From the NCBI GenBank assembly GCA_947453155.1, contig CANGFE010000014.1:1-45154 (forward strand): a DNA stretch of 45,154 nucleotides, given 5' to 3'. The translations under genes and the position numbers were made by a program. Source of the DNA: Beijerinckiaceae bacterium (GTDB lineage: Bacteria > Pseudomonadota > Alphaproteobacteria > Rhizobiales > Beijerinckiaceae). Under the pieces are notes generated by a model. The model did no database searches. It had not been told where the DNA came from and saw nothing but the letters and a program-made list of their open reading frames with translations. Shown piece after piece: positions 23,499 through 32,261 of this stretch (positions are counted from its first letter, which is position 1; the number at the start of each line of letters is the position of its first letter).

Positions 23499-24524
23499 TT
23501 ACTTCTTCTCGGCTTCCTGCATGGTCTTGCGCACCATATCGATGGTCTTTTCATCGAAGCGATAGGCGGCATCCAGCGTCTTCATCAGCTCGTCAGGCGA
23601 GATAAGGGACACATTGAGGCCTTGGCGGCTGGCGTCTTCTTGTGTGGCGGCATCAAGCAGTGTGTCGCGAAATGCTTTGCGCAGGGCTGCCAAGCGATCG
23701 GCCGGCACGCCGGGTGGCGCGACAAAGGGGCGGCCCATATCGGCGCGCAGAAGGAAAAATTCCGCCGCTTTGCGTTCGGCTGGTGACAAATCCAGATCAT
23801 TCAGACCCGGCACATCTTTGATGCGCGGATCGGGTGTCAGGCGCCCCTGTACGAGCAGGCGGCGCGTGCCATCTTTGAGGCCCGGCTCACGCAAAGCCGT
23901 ATCATAAGAGATGAATGTGCCATGCGCTTCGCCGCGCTCGACGGCCAGATTCATATCGCGCGAGCCCGGATAGCCCTGTACGATGCGCAATTTCAGATGG
24001 AAGAGATCACGCAACATCACAGGATAGGTGAGACTGTCCGCGCCTGATCCTGTGGCCGCGACAATCAATTCCTTGTTGCGCAATTCGGAGAGTTTTTGTA
24101 CGGGGCCGTCGGTGCGCACGAAAGCGACGATTGTGTCGCGGTCCGGCGAACCAATGTAATTGAACTGGCGTGGATCAAATTGCGCCGCCTTATTGCCAAG
24201 TAAGGGCTCAAAAGGCACGCCGCGATTGATCAGCGCCATCACCGTGCCATCCTTGGGCGCGGTTTTGAAGGCTTGATTGGCAGCGACCAGCGAACCAGCG
24301 CCGGGAACATTTTGCGGCACGACAGTGGGGCTGCCTGGCATGAAGCGATTCATGTGACGGCCAAGCAATCGCGCCCACAGATCATCCGATCCGCCAGCGC
24401 CATAGCCGATCATGATCGTAATGCTCTTGCCCTTGAAATAATCTTCGACCGCATCAGCACGCGCCGCATGGGTTGAGGCGGCCATCACCGCTCCAAACAG
24501 AATAACTTGGGCAAGCTTGCGCAT
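23499..24524 (-). CDS. Bug-family periplasmic solute receptor
   Basis: A 341-residue extracytoplasmic receptor of the Bug (TctC) family, the binding component of tripartite tricarboxylate transporters. It has a signal peptide (AQVILFGAVMAASTHAARA) and then the family pattern: FKGKSITIMIGYGAGGSDDL, VPQNVPGAGSLVAANQAFK, and VAATGSGADSLTYPVMLRDL. No TctA or TctB membrane partners lie nearby, so it is an orphan receptor, as is common in alpha- and betaproteobacteria. It follows the cytochrome c gene by 20 bp in the PQQ-dehydrogenase operon. In methylotrophs the third gene of such operons (mxaJ/xoxJ) is also a periplasmic binding-protein-like accessory; a comparable role here is speculative. Confidence 0.92.
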   Translation of the reverse strand: MRKLAQVILFGAVMAASTHAARADAVEDYFKGKSITIMIGYGAGGSDDLWARLLGRHMNRFMPGSPTVVPQNVPGAGSLVAANQAFKTAPKDGTVMALINRGVPFEPLLGNKAAQFDPRQFNYIGSPDRDTIVAFVRTDGPVQKLSELRNKELIVAATGSGADSLTYPVMLRDLFHLKLRIVQGYPGSRDMNLAVERGEAHGTFISYDTALREPGLKDGTRRLLVQGRLTPDPRIKDVPGLNDLDLSPAERKAAEFFLLRADMGRPFVAPPGVPADRLAALRKAFRDTLLDAATQEDASRQGLNVSLISPDELMKTLDAAYRFDEKTIDMVRKTMQEAEKK

Positions 24525-24544
24525 ATTCCCCTCCCCTGCAGCCG

Positions 24545-24940
24545 TTATTTTTTGAGGCTCATGGCCTCCATGGCTTGTTCATCCGGCTTCAACTCGTCCG
24601 CACCTGCCGCATAACCATTGCGCTGCAGAATATAGGAAAGAATATCCGCGTAAGTCGTATCGTTCAGGCCGCCGGGATTATCCGGCGGCATGGTGGTTTT
24701 CACATAAGAGAAAAGCGAGGCAACAGAGCCCGAACCCCAATGATCGCGAAACCATGAGCCACGCAAAGGTGCGCCGCCAAAATCGCCATCATCCAGATTT
24801 TCGCCATGGCAGATGCCACAGCGCTGGATGTAAGAATCTTTTCCCCGCGCCACTTGCTCAGCAGAAAAAACGGGGGCCTGCGCCGCAGCCGTGGAGACGG
24901 CGGCGCAGAGAAGCGTGAATGTCAGCGCAACAAGTCTCAT
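24545..24940 (-). CDS. Class I cytochrome c, dehydrogenase electron acceptor
   Basis: A 131-residue periplasmic protein with a signal peptide (VALTFTLLCAAVSTAAAQA), one haem site CGICH near residue 41, and the distal methionine probably in TTMPPDNPGG. The ATG at 24940 overlaps the TGA of the PQQ dehydrogenase as ATGA, so translation is coupled, and this fixes the start. An in-frame start at 24958 is ruled out by that and by the signal peptide. It most likely accepts electrons from the dehydrogenase, as cytochrome cL or XoxG do in methanol oxidation. Confidence 0.93.
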   Translation of the reverse strand: MRLVALTFTLLCAAVSTAAAQAPVFSAEQVARGKDSYIQRCGICHGENLDDGDFGGAPLRGSWFRDHWGSGSVASLFSYVKTTMPPDNPGGLNDTTYADILSYILQRNGYAAGADELKPDEQAMEAMSLKK

Positions 24941-26685
24941 TGAACCGCAAACACCCAAAGCGTCGCGCCGCCATCAGGATTCTTGATGTCCGGCGTCAGC
25001 GTGTTAAGCGAACGCACTTGCGAGGAGCCATTGCCCACGGCAATCGCCACATATTGCTTGCCATTCACCGCGAAGGAGATGGGCGGCGCATTCAGTGCAT
25101 TGTTCAAGCGGGTTTCCCAAAGCACTTTGCCATTGGTGTCGTCATAAGCGCGGAAATAGCGATCCAACGTGCCAGCGAAGACAACGCCGCCAGCCGTCGG
25201 CATCACGCCGCTCGACATAGCCGCACGCTGGCGCTGCACCCAAGCTGATTTCTGATTGCTTAGATTGACGGCTTCCAAGCGACCAAATTTTCCATCGCTA
25301 TTGGGGATCGGCACACGCGCATAAACCGCACGACCGCCGCCCGTATATTTCTCGCCCGCCTCAAGCGGAGTTGGCGTCGTATTCGAGCAATATTCAGTCA
25401 TCGGCATGTAGAGCATTTGCGTCTTCGGGCTATAGCCCGTGGACGGCCAGCCACGTGCACCCGGATCAGCAGGACAATTAAACGTTGTCTTGCCGATATG
25501 CGGCATAGCCGCTTCATTGATCGTCTTGGCGCCGGTCTTGGGGTCAATCGACTTCACGACATTCTGGAAGACGGTTTCTTTTGCCCAAAGAAATTGACCA
25601 TTCGTGCGGTCCAACACTTCGACGATGGCGAGCTTGCCTGCTGTCACCACGGTCTTGCGCGTTTTGCCGGCGATGGGGAGATCAACCAGGATGCGCTCAT
25701 AGGCATAATCGAGATCGAGCGTGTCATTTTCCAGATGCTGGAAATGCCATTTCATCTTGCCGGTCTTGGGCTCGATGGCGAGTGTCGCATCCGTATAGAG
25801 CGCGCTGTTTTCAGCCCCCTCTTTCTTTGGTGTCGTGCCGCGCATTTCCGCGATCCACGGATAGGGCTGGCCGACACCGTGGTAGATCGTGTCGGTCTCA
25901 GGATCATAAGAACCCGCGATCCAGGCCGAGCCGCCAAAACGTTCTGCCTGTGGCAGACCGTTCCATGTTTTGGCATTGGGGTCACCATCTTGTGCAACCG
26001 TATGCACGCGCCATTTTTCAGCGCCTGTTTTCGGATCATGCCCGGTGATGAAGCAACCACCGGGCTGCGCCGCGTTGCAGCCACTCATGGAGGCGACGAG
26101 CACACCATTGGCCATGAAGGGGCCGCTGGAATAGCGATAGCCCTTTTTCCAATCTGCCGTTTCATGATCGAAAACGACTTTGCCCGTGCGCGCATCCAGC
26201 GCAACGACATGGGCATCGGATGTGGTGATGTAGAGATTGTCGCCATAGAGCGCCATATTGCGCTTGGCGAGTGAATTGCCGCCTTGCTGAATGAGCTGCG
26301 GCGCGAGATCGCGGCGATATTCCCAGATCAGATCGCCAGTGGCGGCATTGAGCGCCTGAATCTTGTCGCCCGAATTGGTGACGAAGAGAATCCCGTCATG
26401 CACCAGCGGTTCGCTTTCAGTGACGCCGGAATTCAGCGACCATGTCCAGGCGACGCGCAGATTTTTGACATTGGCTTTGTTGATCTGGGCGAGCGGGCTA
26501 TAGCCCCAGCTCGCATAATTGCCGCGCCACATCAGCCAATCATTGGCGGAAGGCTTGCGCAGCATGTCTTCGGTGATCGTGCTCCACTTCGGCGCGGATG
26601 ATGCGGCGGGTGTTTGCGCCTGCGCCTGAGCCAAGACGAAAGTGCTGGCGGCAAGACCCAGCATGAGCCGATTGAGGCTGCCCAT
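24937..26685 (-). CDS. PQQ-dependent alcohol dehydrogenase
   Basis: This 582-residue periplasmic quinoprotein has a signal peptide (RLMLGLAASTFVLAQAQAQ) and repeated beta-propeller tryptophan motifs (ALNAATGDLIWEY, ALDARTGKVVFDH, IEPKTGKMKWHFQH, YDDTNGKVLWETRL). In the active-site segment NDTLDLDYAYE, which aligns without gaps to the catalytic HDEWDYDGVNE-type loop, the catalytic aspartate is Asp324 and a second aspartate stands two places on (Asp326). The +2 aspartate is the known mark of lanthanide-dependent enzymes. The usual vicinal Cys-Cys is absent; cysteines 203 and 211 are spaced apart. The ATG at 26685 follows GGGGAGGAG; the longer frame to 26796 is unlikely. It is divergent from a CoA-transferase gene. 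Confidence 0.93.
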   Translation of the reverse strand: MGSLNRLMLGLAASTFVLAQAQAQTPAASSAPKWSTITEDMLRKPSANDWLMWRGNYASWGYSPLAQINKANVKNLRVAWTWSLNSGVTESEPLVHDGILFVTNSGDKIQALNAATGDLIWEYRRDLAPQLIQQGGNSLAKRNMALYGDNLYITTSDAHVVALDARTGKVVFDHETADWKKGYRYSSGPFMANGVLVASMSGCNAAQPGGCFITGHDPKTGAEKWRVHTVAQDGDPNAKTWNGLPQAERFGGSAWIAGSYDPETDTIYHGVGQPYPWIAEMRGTTPKKEGAENSALYTDATLAIEPKTGKMKWHFQHLENDTLDLDYAYERILVDLPIAGKTRKTVVTAGKLAIVEVLDRTNGQFLWAKETVFQNVVKSIDPKTGAKTINEAAMPHIGKTTFNCPADPGARGWPSTGYSPKTQMLYMPMTEYCSNTTPTPLEAGEKYTGGGRAVYARVPIPNSDGKFGRLEAVNLSNQKSAWVQRQRAAMSSGVMPTAGGVVFAGTLDRYFRAYDDTNGKVLWETRLNNALNAPPISFAVNGKQYVAIAVGNGSSQVRSLNTLTPDIKNPDGGATLWVFAVQ

Positions 26686-26805
26686 TTTATCTCCTCCCCT
26701 GATGGCCGATCTCTGGCGGATCAGCTCGTAAGCAGAGATTGGCAAGAGCCGCGGCAATAAGCAACTAGCCTTGCCGCCCGCCTGTGGAACTGGCATCTTA
26801 GCAGC

Positions 26806-28056
26806 ATGACTGAAACCGCCCGCCGCAGCCTCGCCCGGCTCCTTTCAGAGAGCGGCGCGCAGGGGCTTGATCCGGCGGCCGTGACATTTTCGGGCACGGA
26901 CGACCTTTATTCAGGACCCTTCCAATCGGGACACGCCACAGGCGTGGCGCTGGCCGCAGCGATTCTAGCGGCTCGCCCCGAGCGCGCTCTCAAGCTTGAT
27001 CTCGACCATGCCTCGCTGATCAGCGAGGGCTATCGGCATGTCTTGCTGAATGGGCAGAGCGTGGCTGCCCCGCGCGATCCCCTCACCGGCTTTTATGAAA
27101 CCGGCGATGGACGCCAGATTTTTCTGCATGTGAACTTTCCCCACCATCGCGCCCGCGCACTGGCGCTTTTGCGGGCTGAACCCTCACGCGAGTCACTGCA
27201 ACAGGCGATCATTGAATGGCGAATGCCTGTGCTCGATGCTGGCTTGATGGCAGCTGGCGCCATATCGGCACCAGTGCTGATGCCGCAAGAATGGCGCGAT
27301 CTCAGCCGCGATCTGCCGTTGGTCAGCATCGAGAAAATTGGAGACAACGCACCGCGGTCCTCGAAAGCGCCGCGCGTGGTTGATTTCACCCGCGTGCTTG
27401 CGGGCCCGACCTGCGGACGCCTGCTGGCAGAACTTGGCGCGGATGTGACGCGCATCGACAATCCGCGTTATCCCGATCTCGTCTCCTATCGGCTGGATGC
27501 CAATCGCGACAAGAAAGAAGTGACGCTCGATCTGCGCGGGCCAGAGCAGCGCGCAGAGCTTTTCGCGCTCATCAGCAAAGCTGATGTGTTTTTGCAGGCC
27601 TATCGTCCAGGCGTGGCGGAACAGCTTGGTCTCTCAGCCGAGGCGCTTTGTGCCACGCGGCCGGGCCTCATCCATGCCTCGCTGACGGCTTATGATGAGG
27701 GCACGGTTTTCGCCGGACGGCGCGGCTTTGACAGTGCGGTGCAAGCAGCCAGTGGCATGGCGCTTGTGCATGGCGAGGGATACGCAAAACTTCTACCGAC
27801 CTCGCCGCTGGATTATGCAGCGGGCTTTCTTCTGGCTTTTGGCGTCAATGAAGCGTTGCGCCGCCGCGCCCGCGACGGCGGCTCATACCGTGTGCGAACT
27901 TCGCTCGCACGCGTAGCGAGTTGGCTTCTCACCCTTCGGCATGAATACACGCCGCCAGAAAATGCCGAGCGCATGGCTGCGATGATTGCGACTTATTCGA
28001 AAGAGAGCGTCACGCCCAAAGGCGTGATCCGCCATATTGTCTCGCCGAAATTCTGA
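26806..28056 (+). CDS. CoA-transferase family III, halves in unusual order
   Basis: A 416-residue protein of the CaiB/BaiF type, which moves CoA between carboxylic acids. The typical N-terminal block VVDFTRVLAGPTCGRLLAEL of the family appears only at about residue 186. After it come GADVTRIDNPRY, FLQAYRPGVAEQLGL, GFDSAVQAASGMALV and the catalytic aspartate in SPLDYAAGFLLAFG (Asp336). Residues 1-185 resemble the domain that normally follows the aspartate (YETGDGRQIFLHVNF, ISAPVLMPQEW). The halves therefore seem circularly permuted or derived from a fused pair. Its start is 120 bp from the PQQ dehydrogenase and its stop abuts the leuD-like stop with no gap. The substrate is unknown. Confidence 0.85.
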   Translation: MTETARRSLARLLSESGAQGLDPAAVTFSGTDDLYSGPFQSGHATGVALAAAILAARPERALKLDLDHASLISEGYRHVLLNGQSVAAPRDPLTGFYETGDGRQIFLHVNFPHHRARALALLRAEPSRESLQQAIIEWRMPVLDAGLMAAGAISAPVLMPQEWRDLSRDLPLVSIEKIGDNAPRSSKAPRVVDFTRVLAGPTCGRLLAELGADVTRIDNPRYPDLVSYRLDANRDKKEVTLDLRGPEQRAELFALISKADVFLQAYRPGVAEQLGLSAEALCATRPGLIHASLTAYDEGTVFAGRRGFDSAVQAASGMALVHGEGYAKLLPTSPLDYAAGFLLAFGVNEALRRRARDGGSYRVRTSLARVASWLLTLRHEYTPPENAERMAAMIATYSKESVTPKGVIRHIVSPKF

Positions 28057-28683
28057 TTAAAGGCGACGGTCGCGCGCTTCCTGCATCCACGGCATGGATC
28101 CGCGGATTTTCTCTTCAAAGGCGACGATCTCGTTTTCGTGCTTCATCGTCAGACCGACTTCATCGAGACCTTCAATCAGACGGGTCTTGTCCGAAGTCGA
28201 AATCTCGAAAGAAAAGGTCTCGCCATTGGGCGCGCATACGATCTGTGCGGGCAGATCGACTGAGAAGGGCTGCGCCCCGTCAGTCTGGGAAACGAGCGCT
28301 TGCAGACGATCCATGGCATCGCCCGACAATTCGATCGGCAACAGGCCGTTGAGCAAGCAATTTTCGCGGAAGATATCGGCGATAGAGCGCGCGATGACGC
28401 AGCGAATACCGACACCTGTCAGACACCAGACCGCACTTTCGCGCGAAGAGCCGCAGCCGAAATTTTCATTGGCCACCAGAATGGCGGGCTTCCGATATTG
28501 CGGCTTGTTGAGCACATGATCATTGTCCGTGCCATCGGCATTCATGCGCTGGCGCTTGAACAATAATTGCCCCCAATCAGGAGACAGGCCTTTGGCCAAT
28601 TGCAAAGGCGCAATCTGGTCGGTGTTGATATCGTCCTCGATCATCGGCATTGCCGGACCAGAGAGTGTGGTGAAGGGCTGCAT
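28057..28683 (-). CDS. LeuD-like hydratase small subunit
   Basis: A 208-residue swivel-domain subunit of the aconitase/isopropylmalate isomerase family. Key blocks: MIEDDINTDQIAP near the N-terminus, LVANENFGCGSSRESAVWCL (the substrate-binding NFGCGSSRE loop), and FRENCLLNGLLPIEL. With the LeuC-like subunit encoded 9 bp upstream it forms a heterodimeric hydro-lyase or isomerase. The operon also carries a lyase and a carboxylate receptor and no leuA/leuB, so the pair may serve a catabolic hydration (citraconate, itaconate, dimethylmaleate or a tricarboxylate) rather than leucine synthesis. The substrate is inferred from context only. Confidence 0.9.
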   Translation of the reverse strand: MQPFTTLSGPAMPMIEDDINTDQIAPLQLAKGLSPDWGQLLFKRQRMNADGTDNDHVLNKPQYRKPAILVANENFGCGSSRESAVWCLTGVGIRCVIARSIADIFRENCLLNGLLPIELSGDAMDRLQALVSQTDGAQPFSVDLPAQIVCAPNGETFSFEISTSDKTRLIEGLDEVGLTMKHENEIVAFEEKIRGSMPWMQEARDRRL

Positions 28684-28692
28684 GATGATCCC

Positions 28693-30096
28693 TTAAAGCT
28701 TGCGCACGTCGGTGATGCGACCTGTCACAGCAGCCGCAGCTGCCAAGGCGGGACCGACAAGATGCGTGCGCACGCCCCTGCCCTGACGATTTTCGAAATT
28801 GCGATTGGTGGTGGAAAGCACGCGCTCGCCAGCCGCACCCATGTCACCATTGGTGCCTGCGCACATGGAGCAACCGCTCTCGCCCCACATGAAGCCAGCA
28901 TCTTTGAAGATGCGATCAAGGCCACGCGCTTCAGCGTCGCGTTTGACTTGGCTGGAACCGGGCACAGCCCAAGCGGTGACGCCGGGCGCCACTTTGCGAC
29001 CCTTCACAATATGGGCGGCAATCTCGAGATCAGGCAGACGCGAATTGGTGCAAGAGCCGATGAAGACACGCCCCACCGGCAGACCTTCAATCGGCGCACC
29101 GGGTTCCAGTCCCATGTAGGAAATCGCACGTTCAATCGGCGTGCGTTTGTCGGCTTCCAATGTCGATGGATCAGGTACGCGCCCATCAATGCCGATCACT
29201 TGGCTGGGCTCCGTGCCCCATGTGATTTGCGGCGCCAGATGGCTGCAATCGACATCAAGCTCTTTGTCGAACACGGAATCAGCATCGGTGAAGAGTGTGC
29301 GCCAATAGGCCAGCGCCTGATCCCATTGTGCGCCATCGGGCGCAAAGGGACGATCCTTGATCCAATTGAAGACCGCATCGTCAGGCGCGACAAAGCCTGA
29401 GCGCGAACCCATTTCAATGGTGAGATTGCAAAGCGTGAGGCGACCTTCGACCGGCAAAGCGCGCGCAACAGGGCCTGCAAATTCGATTGCAAAACCGCGC
29501 CCACCCGCAACACCTAGTTTGGCAATCACAGCCAGCGCGACATCCTTGCCCGCCACATCAGCGCCGAGCGAACCCAACAGATTCACGCGCAGACGCTTGG
29601 GACGAAACAAAGTGACCACTTGGGTCGCCAGAATATGTTCGAGTTCCGTCGTGCCGCAGCCAAAGGCGAGCGCGCCAAGGCCACCCACCGTACAAGCATG
29701 CGAGTCTGGCACGGCATGGGTGGCACCGGGCAAAACAAGACCGAGTTCTGGCGCCACCACATGGCTGATGCCTTGATCGGGATCACCCAGATCAAAGACG
29801 CGCACGCCATTTTTGGCACTCCCTTCGCGCATCGCGCGCACGAAGGCGGCACCCTCTGCATAAGTGTCGTCATTCCGTCCCGGCTGCACCGAGACGGAAT
29901 GATCCTGCATTGAAAATGTCAGGTCAGGGCGGCGCACTTTGCGACCCGCTTGCGCGAGTTTGCCAAAAGCATGCGGCGCATGCAGATCATGCAGCACATG
30001 GCGGTCGATATAGATGAGCTCGCGCCCATCGGAACGGCGACCGACCAGATGCTGATCCCAGATCTTGTCGAAAAGCGTGCGGCCCTGCTGACCCAT
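28693..30096 (-). CDS. LeuC-like hydratase large subunit
   Basis: The 467-residue large subunit carries the 4Fe-4S cluster cysteines in FIGSCTNSRLPDLEIAA and WGESGCSMCAG. It also has the family blocks LFDKIWDQHLV, IYIDRHVLHDLHAPHAF and VLPGATHAVPDSHACTVGGLG; family enzymes usually read GDSHTxTHGA here, and the PDSHACTVGGLG variant departs somewhat from strict leucine LeuC. Its ATG overlaps the stop of the Bug receptor gene as TAATG, showing translational coupling. It should pair with the downstream LeuD-like subunit. Whether it is isopropylmalate isomerase or a related hydratase is not settled by sequence. Confidence 0.92.
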   Translation of the reverse strand: MGQQGRTLFDKIWDQHLVGRRSDGRELIYIDRHVLHDLHAPHAFGKLAQAGRKVRRPDLTFSMQDHSVSVQPGRNDDTYAEGAAFVRAMREGSAKNGVRVFDLGDPDQGISHVVAPELGLVLPGATHAVPDSHACTVGGLGALAFGCGTTELEHILATQVVTLFRPKRLRVNLLGSLGADVAGKDVALAVIAKLGVAGGRGFAIEFAGPVARALPVEGRLTLCNLTIEMGSRSGFVAPDDAVFNWIKDRPFAPDGAQWDQALAYWRTLFTDADSVFDKELDVDCSHLAPQITWGTEPSQVIGIDGRVPDPSTLEADKRTPIERAISYMGLEPGAPIEGLPVGRVFIGSCTNSRLPDLEIAAHIVKGRKVAPGVTAWAVPGSSQVKRDAEARGLDRIFKDAGFMWGESGCSMCAGTNGDMGAAGERVLSTTNRNFENRQGRGVRTHLVGPALAAAAAVTGRITDVRKL

Positions 30097-31175
30097 TATT
30101 TCGCGCCCATCGCTTCCATGCTGTCCTTCAAAGCGGACAGGATTTCCGGTGACGCACCCGAAAGCGCTTTGAACACTTTGGCGGCTTCCTTGTCGTCCAC
30201 ATATTCAAACGGCAGGCCATTGCGCTGCGTCGATTCCGCGATGAATTCCTTGTCATTCATCGTATCGGCAATCGCCTTGCGCAGAACTTTCAAAGCAGGC
30301 TCCGGCGTGCCGGGAGGGGCGAGACCCACATAGGCAAGATCGCCGAACTGCTGCACCGTCCAGTTGAACGCATTCCACAACGGACCTTCTGGCAGCTTGC
30401 CGTGGATCTCCTTGTAGAGATCCTGGAAGGCCGGCATGTCCGTCACATCCTTGCGGCGCTCATAATTGCCCTTCTCATCAGAGGCGACGAGATAAGAGAA
30501 GCCCATGCCTTCACCCGACTGGATGAAACCCTTTGAACGCGTGCGGAAGGTTGCAAGGCTGGTGTTGTGGAAATTCACCTCGCCACGTTGCAGCGCCAGG
30601 AACACATCGGCGCCACCGCGATAGCCGGTCACCACCTTATGCGGCACGCCCAGCGCTTTGAGCGACAGATGCGCGAGAATGCCCGACAAATCGGTCGTGC
30701 CATAGGCGCCGACGATAATGTTCTTCGCCTTCATAATATCGGCAGGATTTTTCGAGCCTTCCAAAGCATCGATGCGCATATAATTCACGCGCACATCGGA
30801 AATTCCGCCGAGATAAGGGAATTGATCATAGCGCGCGCGAAGACCTTGATTGCCGAGCGCCTGCGCCAACGGATCCCACAGCGAGAAGATGATTTGCGTG
30901 CCGTCCTTCGGCGCCTTCTCGTAAATATAATTGAACGCGAGCACGCCACCAGCACCCGGCATATTCTGCACGACGATCGAAGGATCACCCGGAATATGTT
31001 TTTTCAAATGCGGCACGAAGAGGCGCACCAGAGTGTCGGCAGAACCACCAGCGGCGAGCCCCACCATGACGGTGAGCGTCTTGCCTGCATAGAAATCCTG
31101 CGCCTGCGCGGGACGAGCAACAAAAGCTGTGACTGCGGTGGCGGCCAGCGCCAGACCTTTCATCCAAAACTTCAT
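30096..31175 (-). CDS. Bug-family periplasmic solute receptor
   Basis: A 359-residue receptor with a signal peptide (KGLALAATAVTAFVARPAQAQ) and Bug/TctC blocks: YAGKTLTVMVGLAAGGSADT, VVQNMPGAGGVLAFNYIYEK, and VGAYGTTDLSGILAHL. A strong AAAGGAGG ribosome site precedes the ATG at 31175. It is the second Bug gene in the window and is only distantly similar to the first. Lying between the lyase and the LeuC-like gene (stop overlapping the latter's start by one base), it probably captures the carboxylate that the operon degrades. No membrane permease of the tripartite type is present; the nearby BASS-type transporter may serve instead. Confidence 0.92.
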   Translation of the reverse strand: MKFWMKGLALAATAVTAFVARPAQAQDFYAGKTLTVMVGLAAGGSADTLVRLFVPHLKKHIPGDPSIVVQNMPGAGGVLAFNYIYEKAPKDGTQIIFSLWDPLAQALGNQGLRARYDQFPYLGGISDVRVNYMRIDALEGSKNPADIMKAKNIIVGAYGTTDLSGILAHLSLKALGVPHKVVTGYRGGADVFLALQRGEVNFHNTSLATFRTRSKGFIQSGEGMGFSYLVASDEKGNYERRKDVTDMPAFQDLYKEIHGKLPEGPLWNAFNWTVQQFGDLAYVGLAPPGTPEPALKVLRKAIADTMNDKEFIAESTQRNGLPFEYVDDKEAAKVFKALSGASPEILSALKDSMEAMGAK

Positions 31176-31232
31176 TTTTCCTCCTTTGGCCGCTGCATGG
31201 GGAGGGAGCGGCCTTATTTCGACTTACGCAGA

Positions 31233-32123
31233 TCAGGTCGCGCCGGATGAAGGCGGAGTGAATTTGGCTTCCCGCGCCTGCCAATCGGCAAGGCGCAGAA
31301 TATCGAGATAATCGCTCATGGGCGCAGCTCCGACGCTGGCCTTGGCTACATCGCCCGTCTCTTTCAACACGCGCAGAAAATTCTGCATCGAGGGAAGAGC
31401 CGCCAGCAACATGCAGACTGAACAAGACAGCAGACGGAAACCGATCCGCTCCAGTGTCTTCACATCCAACGGCGGCACGCTGCCGGTCGGCGTGACATTA
31501 TAAAGCAGCGGAATATCAATCGCGCGGGCGATCTCCTCCGCCTCTTCGATGGTTTTGGGGCCTTCAATGAAGATCACATCCGCACCCGCCTTTTGATAGG
31601 CCTGCGCGCGTTGGATCGCGGAAGGCAGCCCTTCCACTGCACGTGCATCGGTGCGCGCGCAAATAACAAAATCATCATCAAGCCGCGCATCGACGGCTGC
31701 TTTCACTTTGCCTTCCATTTCCGCGGAAGAAATCACGCGCTTGCCTGCCAGCATGCCGCAACGTTTCGGGCTCACCTGATCTTCAATCATAATGGCGGCA
31801 ACGCCTGCGCGTTCAAATTCCATCACGGTGCGGCGCACATTCAGTGCATTGCCATAGCCTGTGTCGGCATCGGCAAAAACCGGCAAGCCACTGGCTTGCG
31901 CCATAGCGCCCGCATTGGCGGCATTTTCAGCCAAAGTCATAATGCCCACATCTGGCATGCCAAGCTTCATGGCAGACGAGGCATTGCCCGAACTCATGAG
32001 TGCTTCAAATCCTTCATGCGCGATGAGCCGCGCAGAAAAGGCATCGCCCACGGAAGGGATCATGGTGATTTGCTTGCGCGCGATGAGTTCGCGAAAGCGC
32101 GTCGTCGGCCGTTTCAAAGCCAT
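31233..32123 (-). CDS. Isocitrate lyase/PEP mutase family C-C lyase
   Basis: A 296-residue TIM-barrel enzyme of the isocitrate lyase/PEP mutase superfamily, which cleaves or makes C-C bonds of 2-hydroxy acids. Visible blocks: VGDAFSARLIAHEGFEALMS, the metal-binding LPVFADADTGYGNALNV, IEDQVSPKRCGMLAGK (active-site loop with cysteine, KRCG where isocitrate and methylisocitrate lyases have KKCGH), and VICARTDARAVEG. The His after the cysteine loop is Met, so it is neither a classical isocitrate lyase nor clearly methylisocitrate lyase; dimethylmalate lyase or oxaloacetate decarboxylase types are possible. It heads the operon, 57 bp before the Bug gene, with GAGGAAA before the ATG. Confidence 0.9.
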   Translation of the reverse strand: MALKRPTTRFRELIARKQITMIPSVGDAFSARLIAHEGFEALMSSGNASSAMKLGMPDVGIMTLAENAANAGAMAQASGLPVFADADTGYGNALNVRRTVMEFERAGVAAIMIEDQVSPKRCGMLAGKRVISSAEMEGKVKAAVDARLDDDFVICARTDARAVEGLPSAIQRAQAYQKAGADVIFIEGPKTIEEAEEIARAIDIPLLYNVTPTGSVPPLDVKTLERIGFRLLSCSVCMLLAALPSMQNFLRVLKETGDVAKASVGAAPMSDYLDILRLADWQAREAKFTPPSSGAT

Positions 32124-32261
32124 GTTGTTTCCTCGACCCTTGAGCTTCTAAAGCGATTGGCGCCCCCGATTCCGGAGCACCTCTCCTTTTTATTGGGATG
32201 AAGCCCCCTTTGCAAAAGCCGCAGCCTTGCTGGGGTGGGGCCCGCCCCTTACAAACTTCCC

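Noticed and set aside
28057-30096. Standard leucine-biosynthesis leuCD
   Set aside because: Not excluded, but not adopted. There is no leuA or leuB, the genes are coupled to a Bug receptor and a lyase, and the LeuC substrate block departs from the usual wording. They are called LeuC-like and LeuD-like only.
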